DNA of 32,271 nucleotides from the NCBI GenBank assembly GCA_030527185.1, contig JAUNBF010000046.1, positions 1 to 32,271 on the forward strand, read 5' to 3'. The position numbers and the translations under genes were made by a program. Shown one piece after another: positions 15,686-25,141 of the stretch. The stretch comes from Planctomycetia bacterium. Its GTDB lineage: Bacteria; Planctomycetota; Planctomycetia; Pirellulales; Thermoguttaceae. A model generated the notes under the pieces. That model had not been told where the DNA came from and did no database searches. It saw nothing but the letters and a program-made list of their open reading frames with translations. Every line of letters begins with the position of its first letter. Position 1 is the first letter of the stretch.

Positions 15686-18499
15686 TTACTTCCGGGGAAG
15701 TGCCACGGTGCACTCATCCACCAGATAGACGATCGAGAGGTAGGGAATGCCGCTGTTGGTGGTCAGGCCGATTTCACACGTTCGGCTGTTGGAGTAGCCA
15801 ATTTCGATGTGAGCAGTCTCCAACTGCGACGGCAGTTTCCGCAAAGCGTAACGGTTGATTTCCGGGTTGGTGAAACCTTTGTCTCCGGCAAATCCGCAAC
15901 ATCCCACCTCTTCCGGCAACAACACCTGGCGGGAACAACGTTTGGCCAGCGAGACAAACATCTCCTCCAACGCCATTTTTCGGGAAGAGCAGGTGATGTG
16001 CAGCGCCACCGGACGGTCGATGGGATGAAATTCCAGTCGCTCTGCCAGAAATTTCGAGATAAATTCCACCGGTTCGTAAAGTTCCAGCCCTTCCAGCGTA
16101 TGCCGCATTCGGTAAAGACAGGGACTTTGGTCGCACAAAATCGGGTACTTGCCCCCCCGCGACGCTTCCCACAACGCGGCCTGCAACTCCGCCGTTTTCT
16201 GCTGAGCCACATCGGGAATCCCCTTGCTTTCCCAAATCATGCCGCAACAGAGTTTTTCCATGTTGGGCGGGAAAATGACCTGATAACCCGCCTTGTGAAG
16301 GAGCGAAATCGTCTTCCGCACCAACGGCATGGAATCCGGCGAATGTTTGGCCGTCCCAAACGTCTGGTTGATACAACTGGGGAAGTAGACGACGACCGGT
16401 TTGTCCTCGGAAAGCGTTTTCGAGTCTTCCGCCATCGTTTCGCGGACGTGGAACGGTTTCGGCATCGCGGACGTCCAAAGCGGAATGAGTTTTCCCGACC
16501 ATCGGTGCATTTTCTCCGCCAAAAATCCCATCAACCGACTTCCCAACAGCGTGTGAGCCACATTCGCCCCGGTCAGCAAAAGTCGCAGTGGAGGTTTGAT
16601 CCAGGAAAAATAGCGTCCCGAAAGTTCCGCCAGACGATACCCCCAACTTCCCGCCGGAAAATCCACCTCCCGGATAAGGTGCGTCAAATCGCCCACGTTG
16701 ATTCCCATCGGACAGGACATCGAGCAAAGGCCGTCCCCCGCACAGGTCTGTTCCCCCGCGTACCGATACTGTTTCCGTAAAACCTGGGCTTCTTTTTTCC
16801 GATTTTCCCGCTCCAGCCGAGAGATTTCCCGTTGAATCACAATCCGCTGCCGGGAAGAGAGCGTCAGACCGCACGTCACGCAATTCACCTCGCAAAAACC
16901 GCACTCGATACACTGATCCACCACCGGATTCGTCCGTGGCAGCGGCTTGAACGATTGCAAATGGCACTGGGGATTGTCGTTGAAAATCACGCCGGGATTG
17001 AGCAGATTCCGTGGGTCGAAAAGTTCCTTGATCTCCTTCATCCAGCCGTAAATCGTCTCCCCCCACTCATAGCGGACAAAGGGTGCCATGTTCCGCCCGG
17101 TGCCATGTTCCGCCTTGAGCGAACCGTCGTACTGATCGACCACCAGATGGAGTACGTCCCGCATCAGGCGTTCGTAACGTGCCACTTCTTCCGGCGTGTC
17201 GAATTTCTGATTGATGATGAAATGGTAATTCCCCTCCAACGCATGGCCGTAAATACAGGCATCGGTATAGCCATTTTTCGCCAGCAATTCCTGCAATTGC
17301 AACGTCGCTTCCGGCAGAACCTCCACAGGAAATGCGACATCCTCAATCATGCACGTCGTGCCCGGTTCCCGCATCCCGCCGACCGACGGGAAAATGCCGG
17401 AGCGAATCTTCCAAAACGGGGCGTACTCCTTCGGATCATCGGTAAATCGAACGGGGGTGACGGTGGGAAAATCGCGTAAAATCGTCTCCAGTTCCCGGAT
17501 ATTGGCCGCCAACTCTTCCGGCGTGGCCGCCATGGTCTCCGTCAGGACGGCTGTCAGGTTTTCTCCAGTCGTATCGTTGACCGAGGCAAGCGACTTTTTA
17601 TCCAACATCTCCGCCCCAAACGCTGGCCCCGCCTTCATCGCCACCACCGCCCGGCAGGCTGTCCGCAAGTCCTGAAAATAGAGCATGGCACTCGCTTTGC
17701 ACGGAAAATCGTACTCCGTCGTCATCGTCATTTCCGAGACAAACGCCAGTGTTCCTTCCGAACCGACCATCAGATGTGCCAGAATTTCAAACGGATCGGT
17801 CTCCTTCAAAAACGGTAACAGATTGAGACCCACGACATTCTTAATTGCGTACTTTTTCCGAAGTCGAGCCTGATTTTCCGGGTCGTTGGCAATTTTTTCA
17901 CGCAACTCCGTGATTTTTTGCAAAAAATGGGGGTGAGATTGCTGAAAAGCGGCACGGCTGGCCGCGTCGCCAGTGTCCAGAACTGTCCCATCCACCAAAA
18001 CCATCCGCAAAGAACGCAACATCCGGTCGCTGTTGGCATGAATGCCGCAGTTCATCCCCGACGCATTGTTCATCAGGATTCCCCCCATCATCGCCGACTG
18101 CACCGACGCCGGGTCTGGTCCCAATTTTCGCCCGTATGGACGGAGAATCTCGTTGACGCGGCCTCCCACCAATCCCGGCTGCATGGTGATGATTTTGCCC
18201 TCATCCGAAACGGAGTATTTTTCCCAATGCTTTCCCGCCACAATCAAGACCGAATCGGTAATGCTCTGCCCGGAAAGACTGGTTCCCGCCGCCCGAAACG
18301 TGACTGGAACCGACTCTGCCAGTGCCGTGGCGAGCAACCGGGAAATTTCCGTCTCATTCTCCGAACGAATCACCAACTGCGGAATCAGCCGATAAAAACC
18401 GGCATCCGTTCCCCACGCCAGACGGCGAAGTTCGTCGGTGTAAATCCGTTCCTGCGGCAACCATTGGGAAATTTTCTCTAAAAATCGGGTGTGCGACAT
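15686..18499 (-). CDS. FAD-linked oxidoreductase fused to Fe-S/CCG domains (D-lactate/2-hydroxyacid dehydrogenase type)
   Basis: 937 residues from MSHTRFLEKISQW; GGAGGGG lies 12 bases upstream, and longer starts would fall in the promoter. Order of domains: PCMH-type FAD-binding (TFRAAGTSLSGQS near residue 70, GPDPASVQSAMMGGILMNNASG), FAD-oxidase C-terminal domain (YGHALEGNYHF, KAEHGTGRNMAPF), a two-cluster ferredoxin region (CIECGFCEVNC, then CAGDGLCSMSCPMG), and a C-terminal pair of cysteine-rich CCG domains (KLCCGMIWESKG and GCCGFAGDKGF). This GlcD+GlcF-like fusion oxidises D-lactate or another D-2-hydroxyacid and passes electrons to the quinone pool or other carriers. The exact substrate cannot be read from the sequence. 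The gene appears transcribed alone. Confidence 0.85.
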   Translation of the reverse strand: MSHTRFLEKISQWLPQERIYTDELRRLAWGTDAGFYRLIPQLVIRSENETEISRLLATALAESVPVTFRAAGTSLSGQSITDSVLIVAGKHWEKYSVSDEGKIITMQPGLVGGRVNEILRPYGRKLGPDPASVQSAMMGGILMNNASGMNCGIHANSDRMLRSLRMVLVDGTVLDTGDAASRAAFQQSHPHFLQKITELREKIANDPENQARLRKKYAIKNVVGLNLLPFLKETDPFEILAHLMVGSEGTLAFVSEMTMTTEYDFPCKASAMLYFQDLRTACRAVVAMKAGPAFGAEMLDKKSLASVNDTTGENLTAVLTETMAATPEELAANIRELETILRDFPTVTPVRFTDDPKEYAPFWKIRSGIFPSVGGMREPGTTCMIEDVAFPVEVLPEATLQLQELLAKNGYTDACIYGHALEGNYHFIINQKFDTPEEVARYERLMRDVLHLVVDQYDGSLKAEHGTGRNMAPFVRYEWGETIYGWMKEIKELFDPRNLLNPGVIFNDNPQCHLQSFKPLPRTNPVVDQCIECGFCEVNCVTCGLTLSSRQRIVIQREISRLERENRKKEAQVLRKQYRYAGEQTCAGDGLCSMSCPMGINVGDLTHLIREVDFPAGSWGYRLAELSGRYFSWIKPPLRLLLTGANVAHTLLGSRLMGFLAEKMHRWSGKLIPLWTSAMPKPFHVRETMAEDSKTLSEDKPVVVYFPSCINQTFGTAKHSPDSMPLVRKTISLLHKAGYQVIFPPNMEKLCCGMIWESKGIPDVAQQKTAELQAALWEASRGGKYPILCDQSPCLYRMRHTLEGLELYEPVEFISKFLAERLEFHPIDRPVALHITCSSRKMALEEMFVSLAKRCSRQVLLPEEVGCCGFAGDKGFTNPEINRYALRKLPSQLETAHIEIGYSNSRTCEIGLTTNSGIPYLSIVYLVDECTVALPRK

Positions 18500-18557
18500 G
18501 CGTTTTATCCGCCCCTCCATTTCAAAAAACGGTAAAAATGTTCTCCATTCCCTCTCC

Positions 18558-18563
18558 ATTATA
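18558..18563 (-). promoter_or_regulatory. Probable -10 box of the FAD/Fe-S oxidoreductase gene
   Basis: A perfect TATAAT on the minus strand, with a weak -35 (CTGTCC) at 17 bases. Transcription would start near 18551, which rules out the longer ATG at 18559 and supports the start at 18499. Confidence 0.45.
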
Positions 18564-18646
18564 AAACGTTTTTCACAATTGGACAGGGGCAGGGCAGGAA
18601 AGGGAGTTCTCTACAGGAATTGATAAGTCGAACCCGGAGTTGAAAA

Positions 18647-19645
18647 TCAATTCATTGTCGAAATTTCGGCAGGAATTCGCCGTCGCCAGTTCAACATGCT
18701 GGAAGAAATCCTGCGGTAGGAAGTGTCTGCCTGGAACTGACATTCCGCAATCAGACCGCAATCCTGGAATTTTCGTCGGATATCCAGAATCACTTCCGAA
18801 ACGAGATCGTCGGTGGGAATTTTATGCGTCGGGAAAATAGCATGGAAAGTGACCTGATGACCGTACCGTTCCACCAGCGTTCCTGAATCGATCTGGGAGC
18901 AATCGTATCGGATAACATCGACGCCCGCCTGAATCAACGAAGGGATGGTTTCCTCAAAGTGATCAATTCCCGAATAATAGACAAATTTATCGTGCCGACG
19001 GATTTTTTCGCAGTATTCCCGCAACAGAGGCGTAAAAATATCATCCCATCGCAGTGGCGGGATAAAATTCTTATCACACATCCAGTGACGCCCCAGACAA
19101 ATCGCGTCGACATCGGTCTGAAGCCAGGCATCCAGTTCCTGGAGGTAGACTTCATGCAGGCGTGTCAGAAAAGTCATGACATCCTTTTGCATTTTACGCA
19201 GTCCCACATACGTTTTTTCCTTTCCCAGAAGAGCCAACAGGCGGGTAATGGGCTGGACAGGAATCTGTGCCACGACAAAACGGGAATTCTTCTCGCAGTA
19301 TTGGTTGATTCGCTCGATTTCATGAGCCGAAGGTGTCGAAAGTGGAATCCGAAGGTCGTTGAGTTGGTCAAAATTCTGGCAGAGAACCGTTTCCCCGACG
19401 ATGTGGAATCTGCCGGGGGAAGTTTCCGTCCAGAGGCAGCCCCAGGGATCGATGTGATTGGGCGTCTGAGCAACCGGATAATAAAAGTAATCCAGAAAAT
19501 CCACGTCGCTATGAAAACGTTCCCGCAATTGCCGGCATTCCCCTGGACGGGTTTCGAGAATTCCGGCAGGGAATGTCAACAGCGTGGGAATAGGCTGATA
19601 CGTTTGTTTGTATAATGTATTGATTACGCGATCTCGTGATGTCAT
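18647..19645 (-). CDS. Uroporphyrinogen-decarboxylase-fold (URO-D/MtaA superfamily) protein
   Basis: 332 residues. The N-terminus MTSRDRVINTLYKQTYQPIP, the central DAICLGRHWMCDK and LRWDDIFTPLLREYCEKIRRHDKF, the IPSLIQAGVDVIRYD stretch and the late VTFHAIFPTHKIPTDDLVSEVILDIRRKF follow the URO-D superfamily pattern. Family members decarboxylate uroporphyrinogen or, in MtaA/CmuA types, transfer methyl groups between corrinoids and thiols. In the place where methyltransferases usually carry the zinc ligands HxCG, this protein reads YYSGID, so it probably lacks that metal site. It is not a housekeeping HemE by appearance. The ribosome site is weak. A RACo-like activator is encoded about 5 kb away; a link is speculative. 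Confidence 0.75.
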   Translation of the reverse strand: MTSRDRVINTLYKQTYQPIPTLLTFPAGILETRPGECRQLRERFHSDVDFLDYFYYPVAQTPNHIDPWGCLWTETSPGRFHIVGETVLCQNFDQLNDLRIPLSTPSAHEIERINQYCEKNSRFVVAQIPVQPITRLLALLGKEKTYVGLRKMQKDVMTFLTRLHEVYLQELDAWLQTDVDAICLGRHWMCDKNFIPPLRWDDIFTPLLREYCEKIRRHDKFVYYSGIDHFEETIPSLIQAGVDVIRYDCSQIDSGTLVERYGHQVTFHAIFPTHKIPTDDLVSEVILDIRRKFQDCGLIAECQFQADTSYRRISSSMLNWRRRIPAEISTMN

Positions 19646-19689
19646 AAGGTTTCATTCCGAAAAAAATCAGGACTTATTTGGCTCTGCCT

Positions 19690-19717
19690 ATTATGGAAAT
19701 CCGGCCAAATTTTGCAA
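19690..19717 (-). promoter_or_regulatory. Probable promoter of the URO-D-fold gene
   Basis: Minus-strand TTGCAA (19712-19717), a 16-base spacer and CATAAT (19690-19695), about 45 bases before the start codon. Confidence 0.45.
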
Positions 19718-19771
19718 GAGCATTTTGACGCTTTCCGATAATTTTTTTAAAAATTTTTAAAAATTTCAAAG

Positions 19772-20947
19772 TCAGGTGTAAAATTCATCGAATAAAATGG
19801 CTGCCAATGAATAAAAAACAAAAATAGGAATCCAGGCGGCGAAAAAGGGGGAAACCACGTCTCGTTCCCCTAATCCACGGCATAAAATGGGGATGAGCTG
19901 AAACAGGAGGATCACTCCCAACAGTAAAATGGAAATCATCAGCTTGGATCGTAGTCGGGCTGATAATATTATCGGAATTGTCAAAAAAAACAAGGACATC
20001 TCCAAAAAAGGTTTTAAAATCCGGGAATGCAGCGCAACGCGGGTTTCCAATTGAAAGTCATCGTTGGGTTCCGCCAGTTTCTGCCGCAGCTTCCACAAAG
20101 ATTCCGGGACAAAGGCTTTGGCCTTACTTCGCAGGTAGGTTGGCCGCATTTCCGTGCAGATAAAAAGCTCTCCTGTTTCCATCCAGGGAGCCTGGTTTCG
20201 GGAAAGGATGATTTTTTCACTGGAGAGGGAAGAAAAAATCCACGTTTTGCGTCCCAAATCGACGACATTGGTCAGAGCGTACCCACTGGGATGTTCGGAA
20301 GTCGCTTCCATCCAGGTGGCGGTTGCGGCAATCAGGGTGTCGACATGGGAGTGCGTGAGAGAGATGGGGATGATGAAACGGGGATTCTGAATCGTTCCGG
20401 TTTCGAGGTCGAGCTGATTTCCGAGAATGGTAATTCCTGTTTGAAAGTCCCGTTTTTCTTCCATTTCCGCGGTTTTGTCGGGTGTGTATGAGGAAGAATT
20501 GGCGCCCGGCCAGGACTCGCAATAAGGGAAAAAACCTTCCAGAACGAGCGTCAGCAAAAGAACCATGAAAATTCCGGTATAGCAAAAGGGAATCGCCACT
20601 CGCCAACGGGAAAAACCACTGGTGAGCATGGGAATGACTTCCCCGCCGCGGGTGGTCAGGTTGCTGTTGCGTTCCATGGAGTAAAACGTGATCGTTACGC
20701 CAAGAATGATGAACGTGATGCCGGTATACTGCAACAAATTCAGAATTCGGACGGTGTAATACTGGAAAAGGATGGAAAACGCGCCCCAGGAATGTTCCCG
20801 AAAGAGTTCCGGGATACTCTCAAATTTGGGGAGCATGTCAAAAAGAAGATAGATACCGACGACGCAAAAAAAACAGAGAAACGTCGTCCAGAGTAACTGG
20901 CGGATGAAGTAACGGTCGACAATCGTGAAATAGGGGAGTGGTTGCAT
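19772..20947 (-). CDS. LptF/LptG family lipopolysaccharide export permease
   Basis: 391 residues, near the usual 350-400. The pattern is that of the YjgP/YjgQ family: an N-terminal segment YFTIVDRYFIRQLLWTTFLCFFCVVGIYLLFD (start of helix 1), further helices at about residues 60-85 and 110-135, a large periplasmic domain of about 150 residues, and three C-terminal helices (LEMSLFFLTIPIILSAR; LMISILLLGVILLFQLIPIL; FFAAWIPIFVFYSLAAILFD). These subunits form the membrane part of the LptB2FG ABC transporter that extracts lipopolysaccharide from the inner membrane. GGAG precedes the ATG by seven bases. No second permease or lptB is nearby, and I cannot tell F from G by sequence. Confidence 0.85.
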   Translation of the reverse strand: MQPLPYFTIVDRYFIRQLLWTTFLCFFCVVGIYLLFDMLPKFESIPELFREHSWGAFSILFQYYTVRILNLLQYTGITFIILGVTITFYSMERNSNLTTRGGEVIPMLTSGFSRWRVAIPFCYTGIFMVLLLTLVLEGFFPYCESWPGANSSSYTPDKTAEMEEKRDFQTGITILGNQLDLETGTIQNPRFIIPISLTHSHVDTLIAATATWMEATSEHPSGYALTNVVDLGRKTWIFSSLSSEKIILSRNQAPWMETGELFICTEMRPTYLRSKAKAFVPESLWKLRQKLAEPNDDFQLETRVALHSRILKPFLEMSLFFLTIPIILSARLRSKLMISILLLGVILLFQLIPILCRGLGERDVVSPFFAAWIPIFVFYSLAAILFDEFYT

Positions 20948-21046
20948 GGCATTCTCCAGTCTGGGGAATTGAAACGTTTTCCAGGATTTTACACGTTTTG
21001 GACTTTTTTTACCAGAGGGATTCCCGAATTGGTGGAAATTTCCTCC

Positions 21047-21074
21047 TTGACAATTTTCATTTTCGGATTAAACT
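21047..21074 (+). promoter_or_regulatory. Promoter of trpB
   Basis: TTGACA (21047-21052), a 16-base spacer and TAAACT (21069-21074). Transcription from near 21081 leaves a leader of about 100 bases before the ATG at 21185. It faces the lptF/G gene divergently. Confidence 0.55.
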
Positions 21075-21184
21075 GAAGGGGTAACAGTGATTGGAAACAG
21101 GAAAAATTTTTTCGGATTCACGCCTCCTGGGAAGAAAATGTTGTGGAACATTCCGCGTCAGGTGTGGAAAGAAGGACAAAAACC

Positions 21185-22420
21185 ATGGATTTTACAACCT
21201 ATTTTCGGAACCATCCAGATGCTCAGGGATATTTTGGCCAGTATGGCGGTGCGTATTTGCCGGAAGAATTGAAAGCTCCGTTTGAGGAGATTGCCGAAGC
21301 GTACCAGACGATTTGCCATTCGGCCCGTTTCATCAATGAGTTGCGCCGGATCCGCCGTGAATTCCAGGGACGTCCGACCCCCGTGTATCATTGCGAGCGA
21401 CTTTCCCGCAAGTTGGGAACGTGCCAGATTTACCTGAAACGGGAAGATTTGAACCATACCGGTGCCCACAAGCTGAACCACTGTATGGGGGAGGGGCTGC
21501 TAGCCAAATACATGGGGAAAAAACGGCTGATTGCGGAGACCGGGGCTGGGCAACATGGCGTGGCTTTGGCGACGGCGGCGGCCTTTTTTGGGTTGGAGTG
21601 TGAAATCCACATGGGAGAGGTGGACATTGCGAAACAGGCTCCCAACGTCACGCGGATGAAGATTCTCGGAGCGAAAGTCGTGCCGGTTTCGTTTGGGTTG
21701 AAAACGCTGAAAGAGGCGGTGGATTCGGCGTTTGAGGCGTATCTGAATTCGTACAAAGACTCGATTTACTGCATTGGCTCCGCGTTGGGACCTCATCCAT
21801 TTCCGCTCATGGTGCGGGATTTTCAGTTCGTCGTGGGGCAGGAGGCACGGGAACAGTTTCTCGAAATGACCGGTTTTTGCCCGGAAGCGGTCTGCGCGTG
21901 CGTCGGGGGTGGGAGCAACGCGATCGGGATGTTTACGCCATTTCTGAACGATCCGGTCGATTTGATTGGCGTGGAACCTCTCGGACGCGGAACACGTTTG
22001 GGGGAACATGCCGCCAGTATGATGTATGGCGAAAATGGCGTCATGCACGGTTTTTTGAGCAAAATGCTGAAAGACACGCAAGGATCGCCGGCGCCGGTCT
22101 ATTCGATTGCCAGTGGTCTCGATTATCCCTCGGTGGGGCCGGAACACGCTTATTTGCGGGATGCCAATCGGGTTCGTTACGAGGCGATTAACGATGAGGA
22201 AGCGATCGAGGCATTTTTCAAACTGTCGCAGTGTGAGGGAATCATTCCGGCGTTGGAAAGCTCTCATGCCGTCGCGTATGCCATGAAATATGCCAGGGAA
22301 CACAAGGCAGGGGCGATTCTCGTCAATCTCAGCGGTCGCGGCGACAAAGATGTCGATTACGTGGTGGAGCATTACGGTTACGGCGACGCGTATCGTTTCC
22401 CGGCAGAAGCGGAAGAGTGA
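21185..22420 (+). CDS. trpB: Tryptophan synthase beta subunit
   Basis: 411 residues from [32 protein letters not shown] lies upstream of this ATG, and an in-frame ATG at 21143 gives non-family sequence. It condenses indole (from TrpA) with serine using PLP. Visible residues are the PLP lysine in HTGAHKLNH (K96), the catalytic glutamate in [10 protein letters not shown] (E118), the phosphate-binding [10 protein letters not shown], and [20 protein letters not shown] [14 protein letters not shown]. The next residues [11 protein letters not shown] and LSGRGDKDV also match. It has the length and the motifs of TrpB1 rather than the longer TrpB2. No trpA or other trp gene is adjacent, which is unusual. 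It ends nine bases before the converging recQ stop. Confidence 0.95.
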   Translation: MDFTTYFRNHPDAQGYFGQYGGAYLPEELKAPFEEIAEAYQTICHSARFINELRRIRREFQGRPTPVYHCERLSRKLGTCQIYLKREDLNHTGAHKLNHCMGEGLLAKYMGKKRLIAETGAGQHGVALATAAAFFGLECEIHMGEVDIAKQAPNVTRMKILGAKVVPVSFGLKTLKEAVDSAFEAYLNSYKDSIYCIGSALGPHPFPLMVRDFQFVVGQEAREQFLEMTGFCPEAVCACVGGGSNAIGMFTPFLNDPVDLIGVEPLGRGTRLGEHAASMMYGENGVMHGFLSKMLKDTQGSPAPVYSIASGLDYPSVGPEHAYLRDANRVRYEAINDEEAIEAFFKLSQCEGIIPALESSHAVAYAMKYAREHKAGAILVNLSGRGDKDVDYVVEHYGYGDAYRFPAEAEE

Positions 22421-22429
22421 CGAAAAAAC

Positions 22430-25141
22430 TCATTTCCCGACGTTCATTTTCGCAAAAAGGAGGATTTCCACAGGCGGAATCCCGGCCAGGTGCTGAAAAT
22501 CGAGATTTTCCTTGGGCTGGAGTTTTTCGGTCAGTTCCTTCCAACGTTCGGGTGTGAAAATCCATTGTCGGGAAATGAGGACTTTTTCCTCCATTGCCTC
22601 GAGAATCTGGCTCAGCAATTCTTCGCGGGAAAGGTGGCGAATCCACTCGCATTCTTCCAGAGAAAAGCCTTTCCGCAACAGTTCGATCGTCCAGAAAAAC
22701 TCCGGTTTTTCCGCTATTTCTTCCGACGAAAGCGGTGTGTGTGGCACGAACGAAAAATTCCCAGCCGGAGGAGGGGAAGGCGGAGTCGCGGGAGCTGCGG
22801 ACGGCGTATTCATAGGAACCGCAGCAGGCGTGGCAGGTTGCGAAACGAAGGGGCGGCAACCCAGTTGAATCAAGACCATCGGCGGGAAAGGGGGGACTTC
22901 CGTAAGCGTCTCCGTCCCTTTCATCACCGCGACTCCTTTTTCCGACAAAACAAGCACCGGGCGGGGGAAGTTGGCGTGAACATTTTCCTGTCGAATCAGT
23001 CCCATCAGGAGAAGCGACTCGATCATGGCACTGACATCCTTTTGGAAAAACTGTTTCAGCCGTCCGAATGTGGCGACGGAGTGGAGGTTCAACTGCCGGA
23101 CTTTTTGGGTCTCGGAGCCGCACAACACCTGCGCCAGAAGCGTCTTCCCGCAGGAGAAATTCCGCTCGATCGTAATGCGAGCCAACCCACTAAGGATAAT
23201 CCGTACTACTTCGACCAGTTGTGGCGTGACTTGATAATCGGCAGTCGTCTTTTCCGCAGGTGGATTTTCAACAGCAGGTGGGGAATTTTCCGCATTTTCG
23301 GCAATTTTTTCCACATTTTCCCCACGCAATCCTCCCCGTTTGCGGCAATTGTCGCAATACCGGCAGCGGGAACGGTTTTCTTCTCCGAAATATTCCAGAA
23401 TTTTCATCTGGCGGCATTCGGAACTCATGGCAAATTGACAAACCTGGTCAAGACGTTGGTATTCGCTTGCCTTGAGGCGTTCGAGATGGTCGAAATCGAT
23501 GTCCAGCGTCTCGAATCGGGGAAACCGGCTATGGGAAAGTTGGGCGACGTCCTCCCCTTCTTCCCGCAGAGGAATCATCCGAATGGCCCGGCCCCGGAAA
23601 GGGGGGATGTAGGTGAAAAACGGAAGCCGATTGAGTTCCCGCAGCGTCGTGTTGAGCGAAGCGGGCTTCAGGCCGGTCATTTGCAGGAGCGTTTCCGGGC
23701 GGCATTCCACACATTCGCCGTAACGACTTCCCACCACCTGCCGAACGGCGTTCCAGACCTTTTGCCGCGTTTTGGCATTGGCGGGAAAGAGCTTGGCGTT
23801 GAGCAGCGGATCTCTGTCCAACCGCAGTGTCATGGCATTTTCCGACGCATCCAGACGTTCCAGAACCCCCGCACTTGCCAACAGTTTTTCACAACTGCCG
23901 ATGATGTCCGCACCTCCCTGATGAATGTCGAGCAATTCGCGGATTTCCTGCTGCGTTTTGGCAATGACGCGGTCGGACTGCATCGTCAGCCAGGCATAGA
24001 CGCGACGCACCGTTTCCCGTGAAGGATAGGCACTTTCGATGAAAAATTCCTGAATCCGCCGATCGCTGTAATTGTAAAGGAGCAGGCAGTGGGAAGACTT
24101 GCCATCCCGTCCGGCACGACCCGCTTCCTGGTAGTAACTTTCCAGCGAACCGGGGAGATTGTAATGGACGACAAAACGGACGTCCGGCTTGTCCACCCCC
24201 ATTCCAAAGGCGTTGGTTGCCACCACAATGTCGGCGGAAAGCACCTCTTCCGGTGAGGTCGCGGGCAATTCTTCGTCCGTCTCTTTTTTTTCCGACGTTT
24301 TCTGCATGAACTCTTCCTGAACCATCTGGCGGACGGCAGGATTCATCCCCGCGTGATAGGCCACGGCACGTCGGTCGGTGTAGGAATTGATAAAATCGGC
24401 AATTTCGTCCGTCCGTTTGCGAGCCGAAGTGTAGATGATTCCCGCACCGGGATGGCGGGAGAGGAATTCCAGAAGTTCTTCATGTTTACTCTGTTCCCCA
24501 CCCACCTGGCGGACTTCATAATACAGATTCGGGCGGGCAAAACCACGGATAAACGAAGCGTGATCCTGCAACCCCAACAATTCCACAATGTCGCGGCGAA
24601 CGGTGTCGGTGGCGGTGGCGGTCAAGGCGATGGCAGGCGGATTTCCCATCTCCTTGCGAAAATAGCCGAGTCGGGAATAGTCGGGGCGGAAGTCGTGTCC
24701 CCACTGGCTGATACAGTGCGCTTCGTCGATGGCCAAAAGCGACAGGTTCGCGTCCTGCACCGAACGGAGAAAACGGGGATCGCGAAAACGTTCCGGCACG
24801 ACGTACATCAACTGAAACGCCCCGCGACGCATCTGTTCCATCCGGTTCAGCTGCTCTCCAGGCGTGAGGCTTCCATTGATAAACGAAACGGCAATTCCGA
24901 GCGATTGAAGCGTATCGACCTGATCTTTCATCAGCGCAATCAACGGCGAAACGACCAACGTCAGACCGGGAAGTACCAGGGCGGGAAGCTGATAACAGAG
25001 ACTTTTCCCGCCTCCTGTCGGCATGACGCAGAGTGTATCCTGGCCGGAGAGAATCGTTCGGATGATCTCCTCCTGCCCCGGACGGAAGGAAGTCAGGCCG
25101 AATCGTTTCAGGTACGGTTCCAGAGGAGGGATTTCGGTCAT
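22430..25141 (-). CDS. recQ: ATP-dependent DNA helicase RecQ with extended C-terminus
   Basis: 903 residues, against about 600-730 for typical bacterial RecQ. The start at 25141 (MTEIPPLEPYLKRFGLTSFRPGQ) overlaps the upstream stop by four bases; a longer open frame upstream is an artefact of the neighbouring gene. Helicase motifs: MPTGGGKSLCYQ (I), LLAIDEAHCISQWGHDFRPDY (II and aromatic loop), ALTATA (III), ATNAFGMGVDKPDVRFVVHY (V) and YQEAGRAGRDG (VI). The zinc site is ECRQMKILEYFGE plus CRYCDNC. A winged-helix RQC domain covers roughly residues 630-750. A proline/alanine-rich linker and about 100 unassigned helical residues follow, where an HRDC domain would normally lie. RecQ unwinds 3'-to-5' in recombination repair. 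Confidence 0.9.
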   Translation of the reverse strand: MTEIPPLEPYLKRFGLTSFRPGQEEIIRTILSGQDTLCVMPTGGGKSLCYQLPALVLPGLTLVVSPLIALMKDQVDTLQSLGIAVSFINGSLTPGEQLNRMEQMRRGAFQLMYVVPERFRDPRFLRSVQDANLSLLAIDEAHCISQWGHDFRPDYSRLGYFRKEMGNPPAIALTATATDTVRRDIVELLGLQDHASFIRGFARPNLYYEVRQVGGEQSKHEELLEFLSRHPGAGIIYTSARKRTDEIADFINSYTDRRAVAYHAGMNPAVRQMVQEEFMQKTSEKKETDEELPATSPEEVLSADIVVATNAFGMGVDKPDVRFVVHYNLPGSLESYYQEAGRAGRDGKSSHCLLLYNYSDRRIQEFFIESAYPSRETVRRVYAWLTMQSDRVIAKTQQEIRELLDIHQGGADIIGSCEKLLASAGVLERLDASENAMTLRLDRDPLLNAKLFPANAKTRQKVWNAVRQVVGSRYGECVECRPETLLQMTGLKPASLNTTLRELNRLPFFTYIPPFRGRAIRMIPLREEGEDVAQLSHSRFPRFETLDIDFDHLERLKASEYQRLDQVCQFAMSSECRQMKILEYFGEENRSRCRYCDNCRKRGGLRGENVEKIAENAENSPPAVENPPAEKTTADYQVTPQLVEVVRIILSGLARITIERNFSCGKTLLAQVLCGSETQKVRQLNLHSVATFGRLKQFFQKDVSAMIESLLLMGLIRQENVHANFPRPVLVLSEKGVAVMKGTETLTEVPPFPPMVLIQLGCRPFVSQPATPAAVPMNTPSAAPATPPSPPPAGNFSFVPHTPLSSEEIAEKPEFFWTIELLRKGFSLEECEWIRHLSREELLSQILEAMEEKVLISRQWIFTPERWKELTEKLQPKENLDFQHLAGIPPVEILLFAKMNVGK

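Noticed and set aside
21087..21272. A GTG-started 61-codon frame before and over the trpB start, with tryptophans at codons 20, 27 and 34, resembling a trp leader peptide.
   Set aside because: The likely transcription start (about 21081) would cut off its GAAGGGG ribosome site, the tryptophans are not adjacent, and no alternative stem-loops or terminator are seen.
22490..24022. A 510-codon plus-strand frame opposite recQ.
   Set aside because: It is antisense to conserved helicase motifs, lacks a ribosome site, and its composition is that of a complementary-strand shadow.
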